From positions 1-64,000 of the forward strand of contig NZ_ARQM01000012.1 of the NCBI RefSeq assembly GCF_000385135.1: a stretch of 64,000 nt of DNA, read 5' to 3'. The notes below the pieces were generated by a model that was given only the letters and a program-made list of their open reading frames with translations, made no database searches and was not told the origin of the DNA. A program made the position numbers and the translations under genes. Below are positions 1 to 8,447 of this stretch, piece after piece (positions within the stretch are counted from its first letter, which is position 1; each line of letters opens with the position of its first letter). This DNA comes from Promicromonospora sukumoe 327MFSha3.1. Lineage in GTDB: Bacteria > Actinomycetota > Actinomycetes > Actinomycetales > Cellulomonadaceae.

Positions 1-342
1 AGGATCGCGGCCTGAACCGCGTCATCCTCGTTCGGAGGCAACCTCTGTAACTTACCCTACCACGCTCCCCGGCGCAAGCATCCTGTTCAGGATCCATGCA
101 TCGGGGTGCCTGTCTGGCAAGCCCACCCCCGGCTCCAGAGCGCACGAGGCCCCCTGAGATCTTGAGGTGGTTTCCGCCCCGGGACCGGCCAGTCACGCTC
201 TCGGCGCTTCCTGTCCGTCTCTCCCTGCCGGGCGAACAACCGGAACAGTACACAGCGATCGCGGTCCACGCAAAATCAGCTTGCGATGGGGCTCCCCGGA
301 CCCGTCCCGGTGCCCGAGGAGCCCCTCCAGAAGCCGGCCCCG
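1..342. other. Non-coding stretch downstream of glmS
   Basis: I see no convincing gene here. A possible minus-strand start (ATG at 25, with GAGG directly before it) would leave the window after eight codons. A promoter-like TAGGGT on the minus strand at 59-54 would fit such a gene. The open frames on both strands across 87-415 have no ribosome binding site and unconvincing composition. The only clear structure is the glmS terminator hairpin listed separately. Confidence 0.5.
288..325 (-). terminator. Hairpin terminator after glmS
   Basis: The arms GGGGCTCC (288-295) and GGAGCCCC (318-325) are perfectly complementary and enclose a 22-nt GC-rich loop, which contains further pairing. The hairpin lies 18 nt past the glmS stop. 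There is no T tract, which is common for actinobacterial terminators. Confidence 0.55.
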
Positions 343-2166
343 TCACTCCACGGTGACGGACTTCGCCAGGTTCCGCGGCTTGTCCACGTCGTGCCCCAGC
401 GACAGCGCCGCGTGATACGCCAGCAGCTGCAGCGGCACCGTCAGCAACAGCGGGTCGAGCTCCCGCTCGTTGCGCGGCACCTCGATGCGCTCCGCGCGCA
501 GCTCGCCCAGGTCCACTCCCGGGTGCGTCACGACCACGAGGGGGCCGCCGCGGGCGGCGATCTCGTGCAGGGCGGCCACGTTCCGGTCGGTCAGCTCGTC
601 GTCGGGCACGATCGCGACGCTGGGTACGTCCGGCGAGATGAGCGCCAGCGGCCCGTGCTTCAGCTCGGACATCTGGTACGCCTCGGCGTGCCGGTAGCTG
701 ATCTCCTTGAACTTCTGCGCGCCCTCACGCGCCACCGGGTACCCACGCACCCGGCCCACGAAGAACAGGCTCTCGGCCGCGGCCAGCGACTTGGCGGCCT
801 GGGCGATCCGCTCCTCGCCGTCGAGCACCTGCTCGATCTGGGCCGGCAGGGCCTGCAGGCCCGCCACGAGCCGGCGCCCGTCGGCGACCGAGAGGTCGCG
901 CACCCGACCGAGCTGGAGGGCCAGGAGCGCGAAGCCCACGAACATCGTGGTGAGCGCCTTGGTGGAGGCGACGGCGATCTCCGGCCCCGCGTGCAGGTAG
1001 ATCCCGCCGTCGCAGGCACGGGCGATGGCGGAGCCGACCACGTTGACCAGGCCGATCACGCGGCCGCCCTTGCGCTTGATCTCCTCGACGGCCAGCAGCG
1101 TGTCGATGGTCTCGCCCGACTGGCTCACCGCGACGTACAGGGTGTCCGGCTCGATCACGGGGTCCCGGTAGCGGAACTCGCTCGCGGCCTCGGCGTCGGC
1201 GGGGACGCGGGCGAGCTCCTCGACGAGCGAGGCGCCCATCTGGCCCACGTAGTACGCCGAGCCGCAGCCGAGGATCTTGACCCGGCGCACGGCCCGCAGC
1301 TCACGGGCGTCCATCTCGAGGCCGCCGAGGTGCGCGGTCGCGAACCGCTCGTCCAGCCGCCCGCGCAGCGCCCGCTCCACGCTGGCCGGCTGCTCCAGCA
1401 TCTCCGTGTACATGCGCGGCCGGCCGTCGATCTGTCCGTGCTCGTAGGCGCTGGGGTCGACGTCGACCTCGCGCGCCGTCGTCTGCGTGCGGGTCAGGTC
1501 GCGGCGGAACGTCGTGAAGCCCGCCGCCGTGACGGTCGCCAGCTCGCCGTCGGCGAGGTGGGCGACCGTCGTGGTGTGCCGCACGAGGGCGGCCAGGTCG
1601 GAGGCGACGAACATCTCCTTCTCCCCCACGCCGACCAGCAGCGGGCTGCCGTTGCGCGCCACCACCACCCGGTCGGGGAAACCGGCGTGCACGACGGCGA
1701 GGCCGTAGGTGCCCTCCACCGCGTCCAGCGCGTCGACGACCTTGCCCTCGAGCGTGTCCGCCCCCGACAGGGCCACGAGGTGCGCGAACACCTCGGTGTC
1801 GGTGTCGCTCACGAGCTCGACGCCCTGGTCGGTCAGGCGGCCGCGCAGCGCGGCGGCGTTGTCGATGATGCCGTTGTGCACCACCGCTACCGTGCCGCTC
1901 GCGTCCGTGTGCGGGTGGGCGTTCACGTCGGTCGCGGGACCGTGCGTGGCCCAGCGGGTGTGCCCGATACCCACCCGGCCGGACGTGCGCTTGGGCAGCA
2001 CCTCGGCCAGGTCACGGACCCGCCCGGCGCGCTTGGTGACCTTCAGCTGCGAACCGACGACGGCGACGCCCGCCGAGTCGTACCCGCGGTGCTCCAGCCT
2101 GCCGAGCGCCTCCACCAGCAACGGCGCCGCGTTCTGGCCGCCGACGTAACCGACGATTCCACACAT
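343..2166 (-). CDS. glmS: Glutamine-fructose-6-phosphate aminotransferase (isomerizing)
   Basis: GlmS makes glucosamine-6-phosphate from fructose-6-phosphate and glutamine, the first step toward UDP-GlcNAc for peptidoglycan. The 607-aa protein has the usual family length. The N-terminus MCGIVGYVG provides the catalytic Cys2 of the class II glutamine amidotransferase domain (about residues 2-215). Two SIS sugar-isomerase domains follow (about 285-425 and 455-595). The C-terminus ends in KSVTVE, the usual family ending. The start has a good AAGGAG seven bases upstream. A small unknown gene lies 35 nt upstream on the same strand and may be co-transcribed. Cytoplasmic. I am very sure of this call. 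Confidence 0.98.
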   Translation of the reverse strand: MCGIVGYVGGQNAAPLLVEALGRLEHRGYDSAGVAVVGSQLKVTKRAGRVRDLAEVLPKRTSGRVGIGHTRWATHGPATDVNAHPHTDASGTVAVVHNGIIDNAAALRGRLTDQGVELVSDTDTEVFAHLVALSGADTLEGKVVDALDAVEGTYGLAVVHAGFPDRVVVARNGSPLLVGVGEKEMFVASDLAALVRHTTTVAHLADGELATVTAAGFTTFRRDLTRTQTTAREVDVDPSAYEHGQIDGRPRMYTEMLEQPASVERALRGRLDERFATAHLGGLEMDARELRAVRRVKILGCGSAYYVGQMGASLVEELARVPADAEAASEFRYRDPVIEPDTLYVAVSQSGETIDTLLAVEEIKRKGGRVIGLVNVVGSAIARACDGGIYLHAGPEIAVASTKALTTMFVGFALLALQLGRVRDLSVADGRRLVAGLQALPAQIEQVLDGEERIAQAAKSLAAAESLFFVGRVRGYPVAREGAQKFKEISYRHAEAYQMSELKHGPLALISPDVPSVAIVPDDELTDRNVAALHEIAARGGPLVVVTHPGVDLGELRAERIEVPRNERELDPLLLTVPLQLLAYHAALSLGHDVDKPRNLAKSVTVE

Positions 2167-2200
2167 GTTGGTGCTCCTTCGAAGTGATGGGCGCGCGGGC

Positions 2201-2464
2201 TCAGCCGTAGATCATCCGGCGCAGCTGCCGCTCGCTGAGGCGGGGCGCCGCGACGACCCGCTGCTCCAGCTCGGCGGCGATCCGCGCGAAGATCTCGGGG
2301 TTCCTGACCCCGTGCGTCTTCAGCTCGGCGTGCCGCCGCCGGACGACGTCCTCCACCGGCTCGGCGTAGTAGGCGACGACGTCGCCGATCACGCGCGCCG
2401 CCTCGGCGGGCGTGAGTCCGGTGGTCGCCGCCACCTGGGCGACGAGGTCGGAAGACGTCCTCAT
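2201..2464 (-). CDS. Small conserved hypothetical protein, 87 aa
   Basis: I do not recognise a named family. The protein is charged and probably all-helical, with no signal peptide or membrane segment. It contains a TPAEAARVIGDVV helix and ends in a basic LRRMIYG tail. It lies 34 nt upstream of glmS on the same strand, so the two may share a transcript. The ATG at 2464 has only a distant GAGG about 11 nt upstream, so the start is moderately secure. The coding bias (G/C at third positions) fits a real gene. The function is unknown. Confidence 0.7.
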   Translation of the reverse strand: MRTSSDLVAQVAATTGLTPAEAARVIGDVVAYYAEPVEDVVRRRHAELKTHGVRNPEIFARIAAELEQRVVAAPRLSERQLRRMIYG

Positions 2465-2504
2465 GTCGCCGAGCCTCGCTCATCTCACGACCGAACGACA
2501 ACTT

Positions 2505-2524
2505 CTTGCCCGGAATCGGGCAAG
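2505..2524. promoter_or_regulatory. Perfect 8-4-8 palindrome upstream of the 87-aa gene
   Basis: CTTGCCCG-GAAT-CGGGCAAG lies 41 nt upstream of the start of the small gene before glmS, in the tyrS/small-gene gap. It could be an operator in that promoter or a stable 5' leader hairpin. I know no regulator for this exact sequence. Confidence 0.4.
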
Positions 2525-2579
2525 ATCCGACTTCACTGATTCGAGGGACAGGTCGGAGCAACCGGTCCGGGCAGACGAA

Positions 2580-2615
2580 ACGGCGGCCGCCCGCTTCGCA
2601 GCAGGCAGCCGCCGT
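2580..2615 (-). terminator. Hairpin terminator after tyrS
   Basis: ACGGCGGC (2580-2587) pairs perfectly with GCCGCCGT (2608-2615) across a 20-nt loop, 24 nt beyond the tyrS stop codon. It has no clear T tract. Confidence 0.6.
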
Positions 2616-2638
2616 CCGGCACCGGTGTGGTCAGGTGG

Positions 2639-3898
2639 TCACTCCGAGGCGGCGACCGCCAGGGTCTTCTTGCCTCGGCGCAGCACCGCGTACCGCCCGT
2701 GCAGCAGGTCCTCGGCGCCGAGCGCGGCGTCGTCGGACGTGACCTTGACGTTGTTCACGTAGGCGCCGCCCTCCGCGATCGCACGCCGCGCGGCGCCCTT
2801 GGACGCCACCAGGCCCGAGCCGACCATGAGGTCGGCGACCAGGTCGCCGGCCTTGGCCGTCACGCGCGGCAGCTCGGCCACCGCGCCGGCGAGCGTGCGG
2901 TCGTCCAGCTCGTCGAGCGAGCCGCGGCCGAACAGCGCCTGGCTCGCCGCGATGACCGCCTCCGTGGCCCCCGCGCCGTGCACCAGCGTGGTGACGTCGC
3001 CCGCGAGCGCCTTCTGCGCCTCGCGCGCGAAGGGCCGCTCGGCCACCTCGCGCTCGAGCTCGGCGATCTCCTCGCGGGAGCGGAACGTGAACACCTTGAG
3101 GTAGTTCACGACGTCGGCGTCGGCCTGGTTGAGCCAGAACTGGTAGAAGGCGTAGGGGCTGGTCATCTCCGGGTCGAGCCAGATGGAGCCGCCCTCGGAC
3201 TTGCCGAACTTGGTGCCGTCGGCCTTGGTGATCAGCGGCGTGGTCAGGGCGTGCGCGCTGACGCCCTCGGCCTTGCGGATCAGCTCGACGCCAGCCAGCA
3301 GGTTGCCCCACTGGTCGTTGCCGCCGAGCTGGAGGCTGATGCCGTGGCGGCGGTAGAGCTCGCGGAAGTCCATGCCCTGCAGCACCTGGTAGCTGAACTC
3401 GGTGAAGCTGATGCCCTCGTCCGAGGCGAGCCGCCGGGCCACGATGTCCTTGGACAGCATGGTGCCGAGGCGGAAGTGCTTGCCGATGTCGCGCAGGAAC
3501 TCGATCGCCGACATGGGGGCGGTCCAGTCCAGGTTGTTCACCATGCGCGCGGCGTTGTCGCCGTCGAACGACAGGTGCGGCTCGATCTGGGCGCGGATGC
3601 GCTCGACCCAGCCGGCGACCACCTCGGGTGAGTTGAGCGTGCGCTCGCCCGAGTCGCGGGGGTCGCCGATGAGGCCCGTGGCTCCGCCGACCAGCAGGTA
3701 GGGCCGGTGGCCGGCGTCCTGCAGGCGGCGGGCGGTGAGGACCTGGACGAGGTTGCCGATGTGCAGCGACGGGGCCGTGGGGTCGAAGCCCACGTAATAG
3801 TCCACGGTGCCCTCCGACAGTGCAGAACGCAGCGCGGCCTCGTCGGTGGACTGTGCCACCAGGCCTCGCCATTGCAGCTCGTCGAAGATGTGAGTCAC
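2639..3898 (-). CDS. tyrS: Tyrosyl-tRNA synthetase
   Basis: This enzyme charges tRNA-Tyr with tyrosine in the cytoplasm. The 419-aa protein has family-typical length and architecture: a class I Rossmann catalytic domain, an anticodon-binding helical domain and a C-terminal S4 RNA-binding domain (about residues 355-415). The HIGH-type motif is seen as SLHIGNLVQ near residue 45, and the KMSKS-type loop as KFGKSEGG near residue 225. The upstream sequence AAAAGGAGCATCCACGGTG supports the GTG start at 3898. I looked for a T-box leader upstream and saw none. Very confident. Confidence 0.98.
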   Translation of the reverse strand: MTHIFDELQWRGLVAQSTDEAALRSALSEGTVDYYVGFDPTAPSLHIGNLVQVLTARRLQDAGHRPYLLVGGATGLIGDPRDSGERTLNSPEVVAGWVERIRAQIEPHLSFDGDNAARMVNNLDWTAPMSAIEFLRDIGKHFRLGTMLSKDIVARRLASDEGISFTEFSYQVLQGMDFRELYRRHGISLQLGGNDQWGNLLAGVELIRKAEGVSAHALTTPLITKADGTKFGKSEGGSIWLDPEMTSPYAFYQFWLNQADADVVNYLKVFTFRSREEIAELEREVAERPFAREAQKALAGDVTTLVHGAGATEAVIAASQALFGRGSLDELDDRTLAGAVAELPRVTAKAGDLVADLMVGSGLVASKGAARRAIAEGGAYVNNVKVTSDDAALGAEDLLHGRYAVLRRGKKTLAVAASE

Positions 3899-4013
3899 CG
3901 TGGATGCTCCTTTTAGGGGGGTGGGTAGGACCGGCGTTGTCGGTCAGGTACCGCTCGGCGGGCTCGTCGGCCCGATGGTCATAGTCTGCCCGACGGCGGC
4001 GCGAGGCTCGCCC

Positions 4014-4421
4014 TCATTCCATCCCGCTCCGCTCCCGCGCCTGCGGGCTCGCGGGCGTGAACAGGTTCACCAGGGTGCCGTCGGGGTCACGCACGAGCAG
4101 TGACCGGTTGCCCCAGGGCATGGTGGTGGGCGGGGTCACGGTCACCACCGTGTCGCCGAGCCCGGTGAACAGCGCGTCCACGTCGTCGACGAGGAACTCG
4201 ACGATGGCCGTGCGGTTCGCCGCGGGGCTCGCGGAGCCGGGACCGAAGACCTGGACAGTGCGTGTGCTGCCGATCGCCAGGGTGCCCCGGCTCGTGCGCA
4301 GCTCGGCGAACTCGGGCGACGGCCGGTCCGCGGTGACGCCGGTGACGCGCTCGTAGAACGCGGTCAGCCGTTCGACGTCGTCGGTGATCAGGCGCACGGA
4401 GGCGAAGGTCGTGGGGCGCAT
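4014..4421 (-). CDS. VOC-family (glyoxalase/dioxygenase fold) protein
   Basis: A 135-aa single-module VOC protein with beta-alpha-beta-beta-beta repeats. It begins ASVRLITDDVERLTAFYERV, the typical first strand and helix of the fold, and a late segment SLLVRDPDGTLVNLF is the classic last strand. Such proteins bind a metal and act as lyases, dioxygenases or resistance proteins. The substrate cannot be told from sequence. The start has a GGAAGGACC Shine-Dalgarno region. The next gene upstream (a WYL regulator) is on the same strand 87 nt away and might control it, but this is inference from position only. Confidence 0.85.
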   Translation of the reverse strand: MRPTTFASVRLITDDVERLTAFYERVTGVTADRPSPEFAELRTSRGTLAIGSTRTVQVFGPGSASPAANRTAIVEFLVDDVDALFTGLGDTVVTVTPPTTMPWGNRSLLVRDPDGTLVNLFTPASPQARERSGME

Positions 4422-4508
4422 GGCGTGGTCCTTCCGGTCGTGGCCGCGGTCGGTCCACGGCTCCTGACCAGCGTGCAGTCGCTCCGCGACACCCTTGTGT
4501 CGGTGTTT

Positions 4509-5210
4509 TCAGCCGAGCAGCGTCAGGGTGCGCAGGTCGCCGTCAGGGACCTGGACGTCCTCCGGCCGGACGGTCCGGTGGGGCGCGCGCTCGCTGGTGG
4601 CCGTGACCCGGTCGACGCGGTCGAGGCGGAAGGCGCGGATCCCGTCGCGCAGCCGGCACCAGGCCAGCAGGTACCACCCCGTGGACGAGCCCACGAACCC
4701 GAGCGGCTCGACGTCACGCGTGGTAGCGGCGCCCGCCCGGTCGGTATACCGCAGGCGCAGGACCCTGCGCGCGGAGATCGCGTCGGTAAGGACGGCGGGG
4801 ACCGGCGGCACAGGCGGGGGCGCCCCGAGCAGGTGCACGCGGGCGGCGAGGTCGTGGGCGGCGGTCGCGTCGTCGTCCCGCATGGCCGCGAGGATCTTGC
4901 GGAGCGCTGTCGACCCAGCGGGCGCGAACGGCGTGCCGGCCAGGCCGCCCAGCGCCACCGCGACCGCGACCGCCTCGTCGGGGCTGAAGTTGACCGGCGG
5001 GAGCGTCCTGGCCCGGTCGAGGCAGTAGCCCCCGGTGCGACCCGGCTCCGCCCAGAGGGGAACCCCGGTCTGCTGCAGCGCGCCGATGTCGCGCTCGATG
5101 GTGCGGCGGCTGACCTCGAACCGGTCTGCCAGCCAGGACGCGCTCCGCGGGCGCGGGGCCACGGCTCGCAGCTCCTCGACGATCGCGTAGAGGCGGTCGG
5201 TCCGGTTCAC
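4509..5210 (-). CDS. DeoR-type HTH / WYL-domain transcriptional regulator
   Basis: A 233-aa DNA-binding regulator. The N-terminal winged helix-turn-helix spans about residues 4-60 (SWLADRFEVSRRTIERDIGAL). The WYL ligand-binding domain follows, including a GWYLLAWCRLRD segment and an FRLDRV core near residues 180-205. The start is GTG at 5210. A -10 hexamer TAGGCT (5222-5217) lies exactly 6 nt before it and there is no Shine-Dalgarno sequence, so the message is probably leaderless. It is divergent from the sugar transporter operon and could regulate it or the adjacent VOC gene. The GntR-type motif between them argues that a different protein controls the transporter. Confidence 0.9.
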   Translation of the reverse strand: MNRTDRLYAIVEELRAVAPRPRSASWLADRFEVSRRTIERDIGALQQTGVPLWAEPGRTGGYCLDRARTLPPVNFSPDEAVAVAVALGGLAGTPFAPAGSTALRKILAAMRDDDATAAHDLAARVHLLGAPPPVPPVPAVLTDAISARRVLRLRYTDRAGAATTRDVEPLGFVGSSTGWYLLAWCRLRDGIRAFRLDRVDRVTATSERAPHRTVRPEDVQVPDGDLRTLTLLG

Positions 5211-5216
5211 CCGCTG

Positions 5217-5222
5217 AGCCTA
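5217..5222 (-). promoter_or_regulatory. -10 element of leaderless WYL-regulator promoter
   Basis: TAGGCT on the minus strand ends 6 nt before the GTG start at 5210. The same hexamer and spacing recur at five other genes in this window (see the leaderless finding). Confidence 0.6.
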
Positions 5223-5244
5223 CGTGGGCCGGACGACGACGCAC

Positions 5245-5273
5245 TTCCCATCCCAACGATTATCGATTAGCCT
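5245..5273 (+). promoter_or_regulatory. Promoter and GntR-type operator of the sugar transporter operon
   Basis: TTCCCA (5245-5250), a 17-nt spacer and TAGCCT (5268-5273) form a plausible promoter. Its spacer contains CGATTATCGATTA (5257-5269), a 13-mer identical to the one before the beta-helix glycosidase gene (16271-16283). It closely resembles the palindrome CGATTGTCGATAAT before gntR. The implied transcript start near 5280 leaves an 80-nt leader before the lipoprotein gene. Confidence 0.6.
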
Positions 5274-5360
5274 CCCTGAGACGTCACTCCATTGCCGTAC
5301 CGCCACACGTCGCGGCCCACGCACAGCAGCGTCCCGCGGCACCCCCCGAGAGGATCAACG

Positions 5361-6620
5361 ATGATCAAGCACCGCAACCTCGCGAGCGTGGGCACGCTCA
5401 CGGTGGCCGCCCTCGCCCTGACCGGCTGCGCCGGGGACGGCGGCGACAGCGCCGGTGGCACCACCGAGCTGAGCCTGCTCGTCAACGTCACGCCCAACCT
5501 CACCGAGGAGTTCTGGAACGAGCTCGTCGCGCCGTTCGAGGAGGCCAACCCCGGGATCGACGTCGTCGTGCAGAACCCGGGCGCCGAAGGTGTGGCGGCC
5601 GCGCTCCCCCGGCTGCTGACCGCGGGCGACGCGCCCGACGTCGTGCAGTCGCTGCCGCCGACGGTCGACCTGGCGCCCGAGCTGGTGGACCTGTCGCAGT
5701 ACGACTGGGCCACGAGCGGCCCGCTGGCCGACCAGTACTCGATCGACGGCAAGTACTACATGGCGGGCATCGGCTTCCAGCTGCAGAGCCTGTGGTTCTA
5801 CAACAAGACCGCCTTCGAGGAGGCGGGGATCACCCAGACACCCGCGACCGTCGAGGAGCTCACCGCCGCGCTCGGCAAGCTGAAGGACGCCGGCTGGACG
5901 CCGATCCAGACCGGCGGCGACTGGATGACCAGCCACTCGCTGCAGACCCTGGGCCTGCCCACGGTCGTGGGCGAGGACCCGGACTGGTTCGCGAGCATGA
6001 GCGCCGGCGAGGAGACCTTCGCCGAGACGTACGGCCCGGCCGTGGAGACGTACGCCGGCTGGGTGGCCGACGGCTACGTGCCCAAGGACGCCCTGGGCAT
6101 CAAGTACCCGGACGCCGAGCAGGCGTTCCTGTCGGGCAAGAGCGCGATCTACCCGATGGGCAGCTGGTTCGCCGGGACCGAGGCCAAGGCCGAGGAGAAG
6201 GCCGAGATCGGCGTCTTCGCCGCCCCCGCGGCCGACGGCGTCGCGACCCCCGCCATGGGCGCCAACATCGCGAGCCCGTACTCGATCCTGAAGACGAGCG
6301 AGGACACGGACGCGGCGGCCAAGCTCGTCGAGTTCCTGGTGACCGACCAGACGGCGGTGGCCGACCAGCTCGAGGTCGACGGCAACTTCCGCGACGGCTA
6401 CGAGTACGAGATGGACGAGCTGGGCCAGGAGCTGCAGCAGATCGTGGCCGACACCCCCGCCGAGGCCTACACCCCGACCGGCCAGGGCTACGGCGAGCGC
6501 ACCCTGCCCACCGGCTACTCCGACGAGATCAACGCCCAGACCCAGGCCCTGATCGGCGGCACCGACGCCGCCGACGTCGAGAAGGCCATGGACGACTGGT
6601 TCGCCGCGACCATCGGCTGA
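5361..6620 (+). CDS. ABC transporter sugar-binding lipoprotein
   Basis: Extracellular solute-binding protein of the CUT1 carbohydrate type, 419 aa. It is tethered to the membrane by a lipid on Cys23: the signal peptide ends in the lipobox LTGC. The mature part has the family-1 periplasmic-binding fold, with aromatic residues typical of sugar binding (GSWFAGTEAK region). The ATG at 5361 follows GAGAGGATCAACG. An in-frame codon 69 nt upstream lacks a ribosome site and would spoil the signal peptide. It is first in a tightly packed operon of two permeases and sugar-oxidation enzymes, next to fucosidase genes. The likely ligand is L-fucose or a fucosylated oligosaccharide, by inference. No ATPase gene is present; a shared MsiK-type ATPase elsewhere is usual in actinobacteria. 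Confidence 0.93.
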   Translation: MIKHRNLASVGTLTVAALALTGCAGDGGDSAGGTTELSLLVNVTPNLTEEFWNELVAPFEEANPGIDVVVQNPGAEGVAAALPRLLTAGDAPDVVQSLPPTVDLAPELVDLSQYDWATSGPLADQYSIDGKYYMAGIGFQLQSLWFYNKTAFEEAGITQTPATVEELTAALGKLKDAGWTPIQTGGDWMTSHSLQTLGLPTVVGEDPDWFASMSAGEETFAETYGPAVETYAGWVADGYVPKDALGIKYPDAEQAFLSGKSAIYPMGSWFAGTEAKAEEKAEIGVFAAPAADGVATPAMGANIASPYSILKTSEDTDAAAKLVEFLVTDQTAVADQLEVDGNFRDGYEYEMDELGQELQQIVADTPAEAYTPTGQGYGERTLPTGYSDEINAQTQALIGGTDAADVEKAMDDWFAATIG

Positions 6621-6647
6621 CCCCCCGCTAGCTGACAGGTGACCGAC

Positions 6648-7574
6648 ATGGCAGACACGCTCACCGTCGTGCCGCACCCCCGCCGCCGCTCGGCGGCGCG
6701 GGTGTGGCGCGACCGCCTCCCCGGGATCGTCATGGGCGGCCCCGCCGTCCTGGTGTTCCTGGCGATGTTCATCGTCCCGATGTTCCTCGCGTTCGTGCTG
6801 AGCCTGACCGACTGGAACGGCTACAGCCTGAACTTCACGTTCATCGGGCTCGACAACTACGCGGAGGCGTTCCGCAACCCCCGCACGGTCGACGCCGCGA
6901 TCTTCACCGCCGTCGTGGCGTTCTTCGGCACGGTGCTGTGCAACGGCGTCGGGCTCACGATCGCGGCCCTCATCTCGGGCTCCGGCCGGGCGAACACGCT
7001 GATGCGCACGATCTTCTTCTACCCGTACATCATCAGCGCGCTGATCATCGGGTTCCTCTGGTCGGCCATGCTGGCGCCGGAGGGCGCCGTCAACGGCCTG
7101 CTCGGTCACCTCGGCGTGCCGCCGGTCCCGTTCCTCACGGAGGTCGCGTTCGCCAAGGCGAGCGTGATCCTCACGATCGTGTGGTCGCACTTCGGCTTCA
7201 ACATGATCCTGTTCCTGGCCGGCATCAAGTCCGTGCCGACCGAGTACTACGAGGCCGCCACGGTGGACGGCGCCTCGAGGTGGCAGCAGTTCCGCAACGT
7301 GACGCTGCCGCTGATCGCCCCCGTGTTCACCGTGAACCTGGTGCTCACGCTCGTGGGGCTGCTCAAGGTGTACGACATCGTGCTGGCCCTGACCGACGGC
7401 GGCCCCGCCGGGTCCACCCAGACGATCGTCTACCAGATCCTGCGGGACTCGTTCGCGCAGTCCGAGCTCGGGTTCGGCGCGGCGCAGTCCGTGATCCTGC
7501 TGCTGGTCACGGCCGTGCTCGGCCTCGCGGTGACGTTCGCCCGGCGGGGCGCGGAGCAGAAGGTGGCCGACTGA
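6648..7574 (+). CDS. ABC sugar transporter permease (MalF-like)
   Basis: Inner-membrane permease of 308 aa with six predicted membrane segments, preceded by a basic cytoplasmic N-terminus (PHPRRRSAARVWRDR). The EAA loop that docks the ATPase is clear (EAATVDGASRWQQF, near residue 205). The ATG at 6648 has AGGTG seven bases upstream; an in-frame GTG at 6639 lacks a ribosome site. It follows the binding protein by 27 nt, and its TGA overlaps the next permease ATG (TGATG). It forms a heterodimeric channel with that permease. Confidence 0.93.
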   Translation: MADTLTVVPHPRRRSAARVWRDRLPGIVMGGPAVLVFLAMFIVPMFLAFVLSLTDWNGYSLNFTFIGLDNYAEAFRNPRTVDAAIFTAVVAFFGTVLCNGVGLTIAALISGSGRANTLMRTIFFYPYIISALIIGFLWSAMLAPEGAVNGLLGHLGVPPVPFLTEVAFAKASVILTIVWSHFGFNMILFLAGIKSVPTEYYEAATVDGASRWQQFRNVTLPLIAPVFTVNLVLTLVGLLKVYDIVLALTDGGPAGSTQTIVYQILRDSFAQSELGFGAAQSVILLLVTAVLGLAVTFARRGAEQKVAD

Positions 7575-8443
7575 TGCGCAGATACCCGACCCCGCGACGC
7601 CGGCTGCGTGCCCCCGGCGTGGGCACCGTGCTCAAGTGGGTGCTGCTCGGTGCGGCCGCCCTGGTCATGCTGGTGCCGCTCTACATCATGGTGATCAACG
7701 CCTTCAAACCGCAGGAGGCGATCATCTCCTCGCCGCTGGCGATCGGTCCCGACACCTTCAGCCTGGAGTACCTGCAGGCGGCGCTGACCAGCGAGAAGTT
7801 CAACGTGGTGCGCGCGTACGGCGTCACGCTGCTGTTCGTGGCGCTGGTCAACGTGTTCGGCATCGCGCTGGCCGCGCCCGTGGCGTACGTGATCGCGCGC
7901 GGCCGGTCGAGGTGGCACCTGGGGCTGCTGCTCCTGTTCGTCTCCGGGCTGTTCATCCCGGGCCAGGTGACGCTGATCCCCGTCGTGTTCGTGCTGCGGG
8001 TGCTGGGGCTGATCAACACGATCCCCGGCTTCATCCTGTTCGAGACGGCCGCCACGCTGCCGGTCACGATCTTCCTGTTCGCCGCCTACCTGCGCACCGT
8101 GCCGCGGGACATCGACGAGGCCGCCGCGCTCGACGGCGCGGGCAAGATCCGGGCGTTCTGGGCCTGCATCTTCCCGATCATGCGGCCCGTCGTGGCCACG
8201 ATCGTGGTGCTCAACTCGATCAGCGTCTGGAACGACTTCGTGAGCCCGCAGATCATCCTGGGCCCCGGCTCCGGCATCTACACCGTGACCACCGGCGTGT
8301 ACGCGGCCGTGGGCGAGTTCTCGACGGACTACACCACGGTCTTCCCCACGCTGCTGCTCGCGGTGACCCCCGCGATCCTGTTCTTCGTCCTCATGCAGCG
8401 GCACATCATCGGCGGCCTGGTCGCCGGGGCGACGAAGGGCTGA
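7574..8443 (+). CDS. ABC sugar transporter permease (MalG-like)
   Basis: The second channel subunit, 289 aa, with six membrane helices. The EAA motif is DEAAALDGAGKIRAFW near residue 180. The start overlaps the preceding stop by one base, indicating translational coupling. The last helix and the short QRHIIGG tail match CUT1 MalG-type permeases. It acts with the lipoprotein at 5361 and the permease at 6648. The missing ATPase must be encoded elsewhere. Confidence 0.93.
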   Translation: MRRYPTPRRRLRAPGVGTVLKWVLLGAAALVMLVPLYIMVINAFKPQEAIISSPLAIGPDTFSLEYLQAALTSEKFNVVRAYGVTLLFVALVNVFGIALAAPVAYVIARGRSRWHLGLLLLFVSGLFIPGQVTLIPVVFVLRVLGLINTIPGFILFETAATLPVTIFLFAAYLRTVPRDIDEAAALDGAGKIRAFWACIFPIMRPVVATIVVLNSISVWNDFVSPQIILGPGSGIYTVTTGVYAAVGEFSTDYTTVFPTLLLAVTPAILFFVLMQRHIIGGLVAGATKG

Positions 8444-8447
8444 CGCG

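Noticed and set aside
286-2187. A 633-codon plus-strand frame over glmS
   Set aside because: Shadow of glmS with His/Arg/Gln-rich composition and no ribosome site.
3899-4013. Possible T-box leader before tyrS (and before pheS at 54812-55000)
   Set aside because: The T-box AGGGTGGNACCGCG-type block is absent from both upstream regions.
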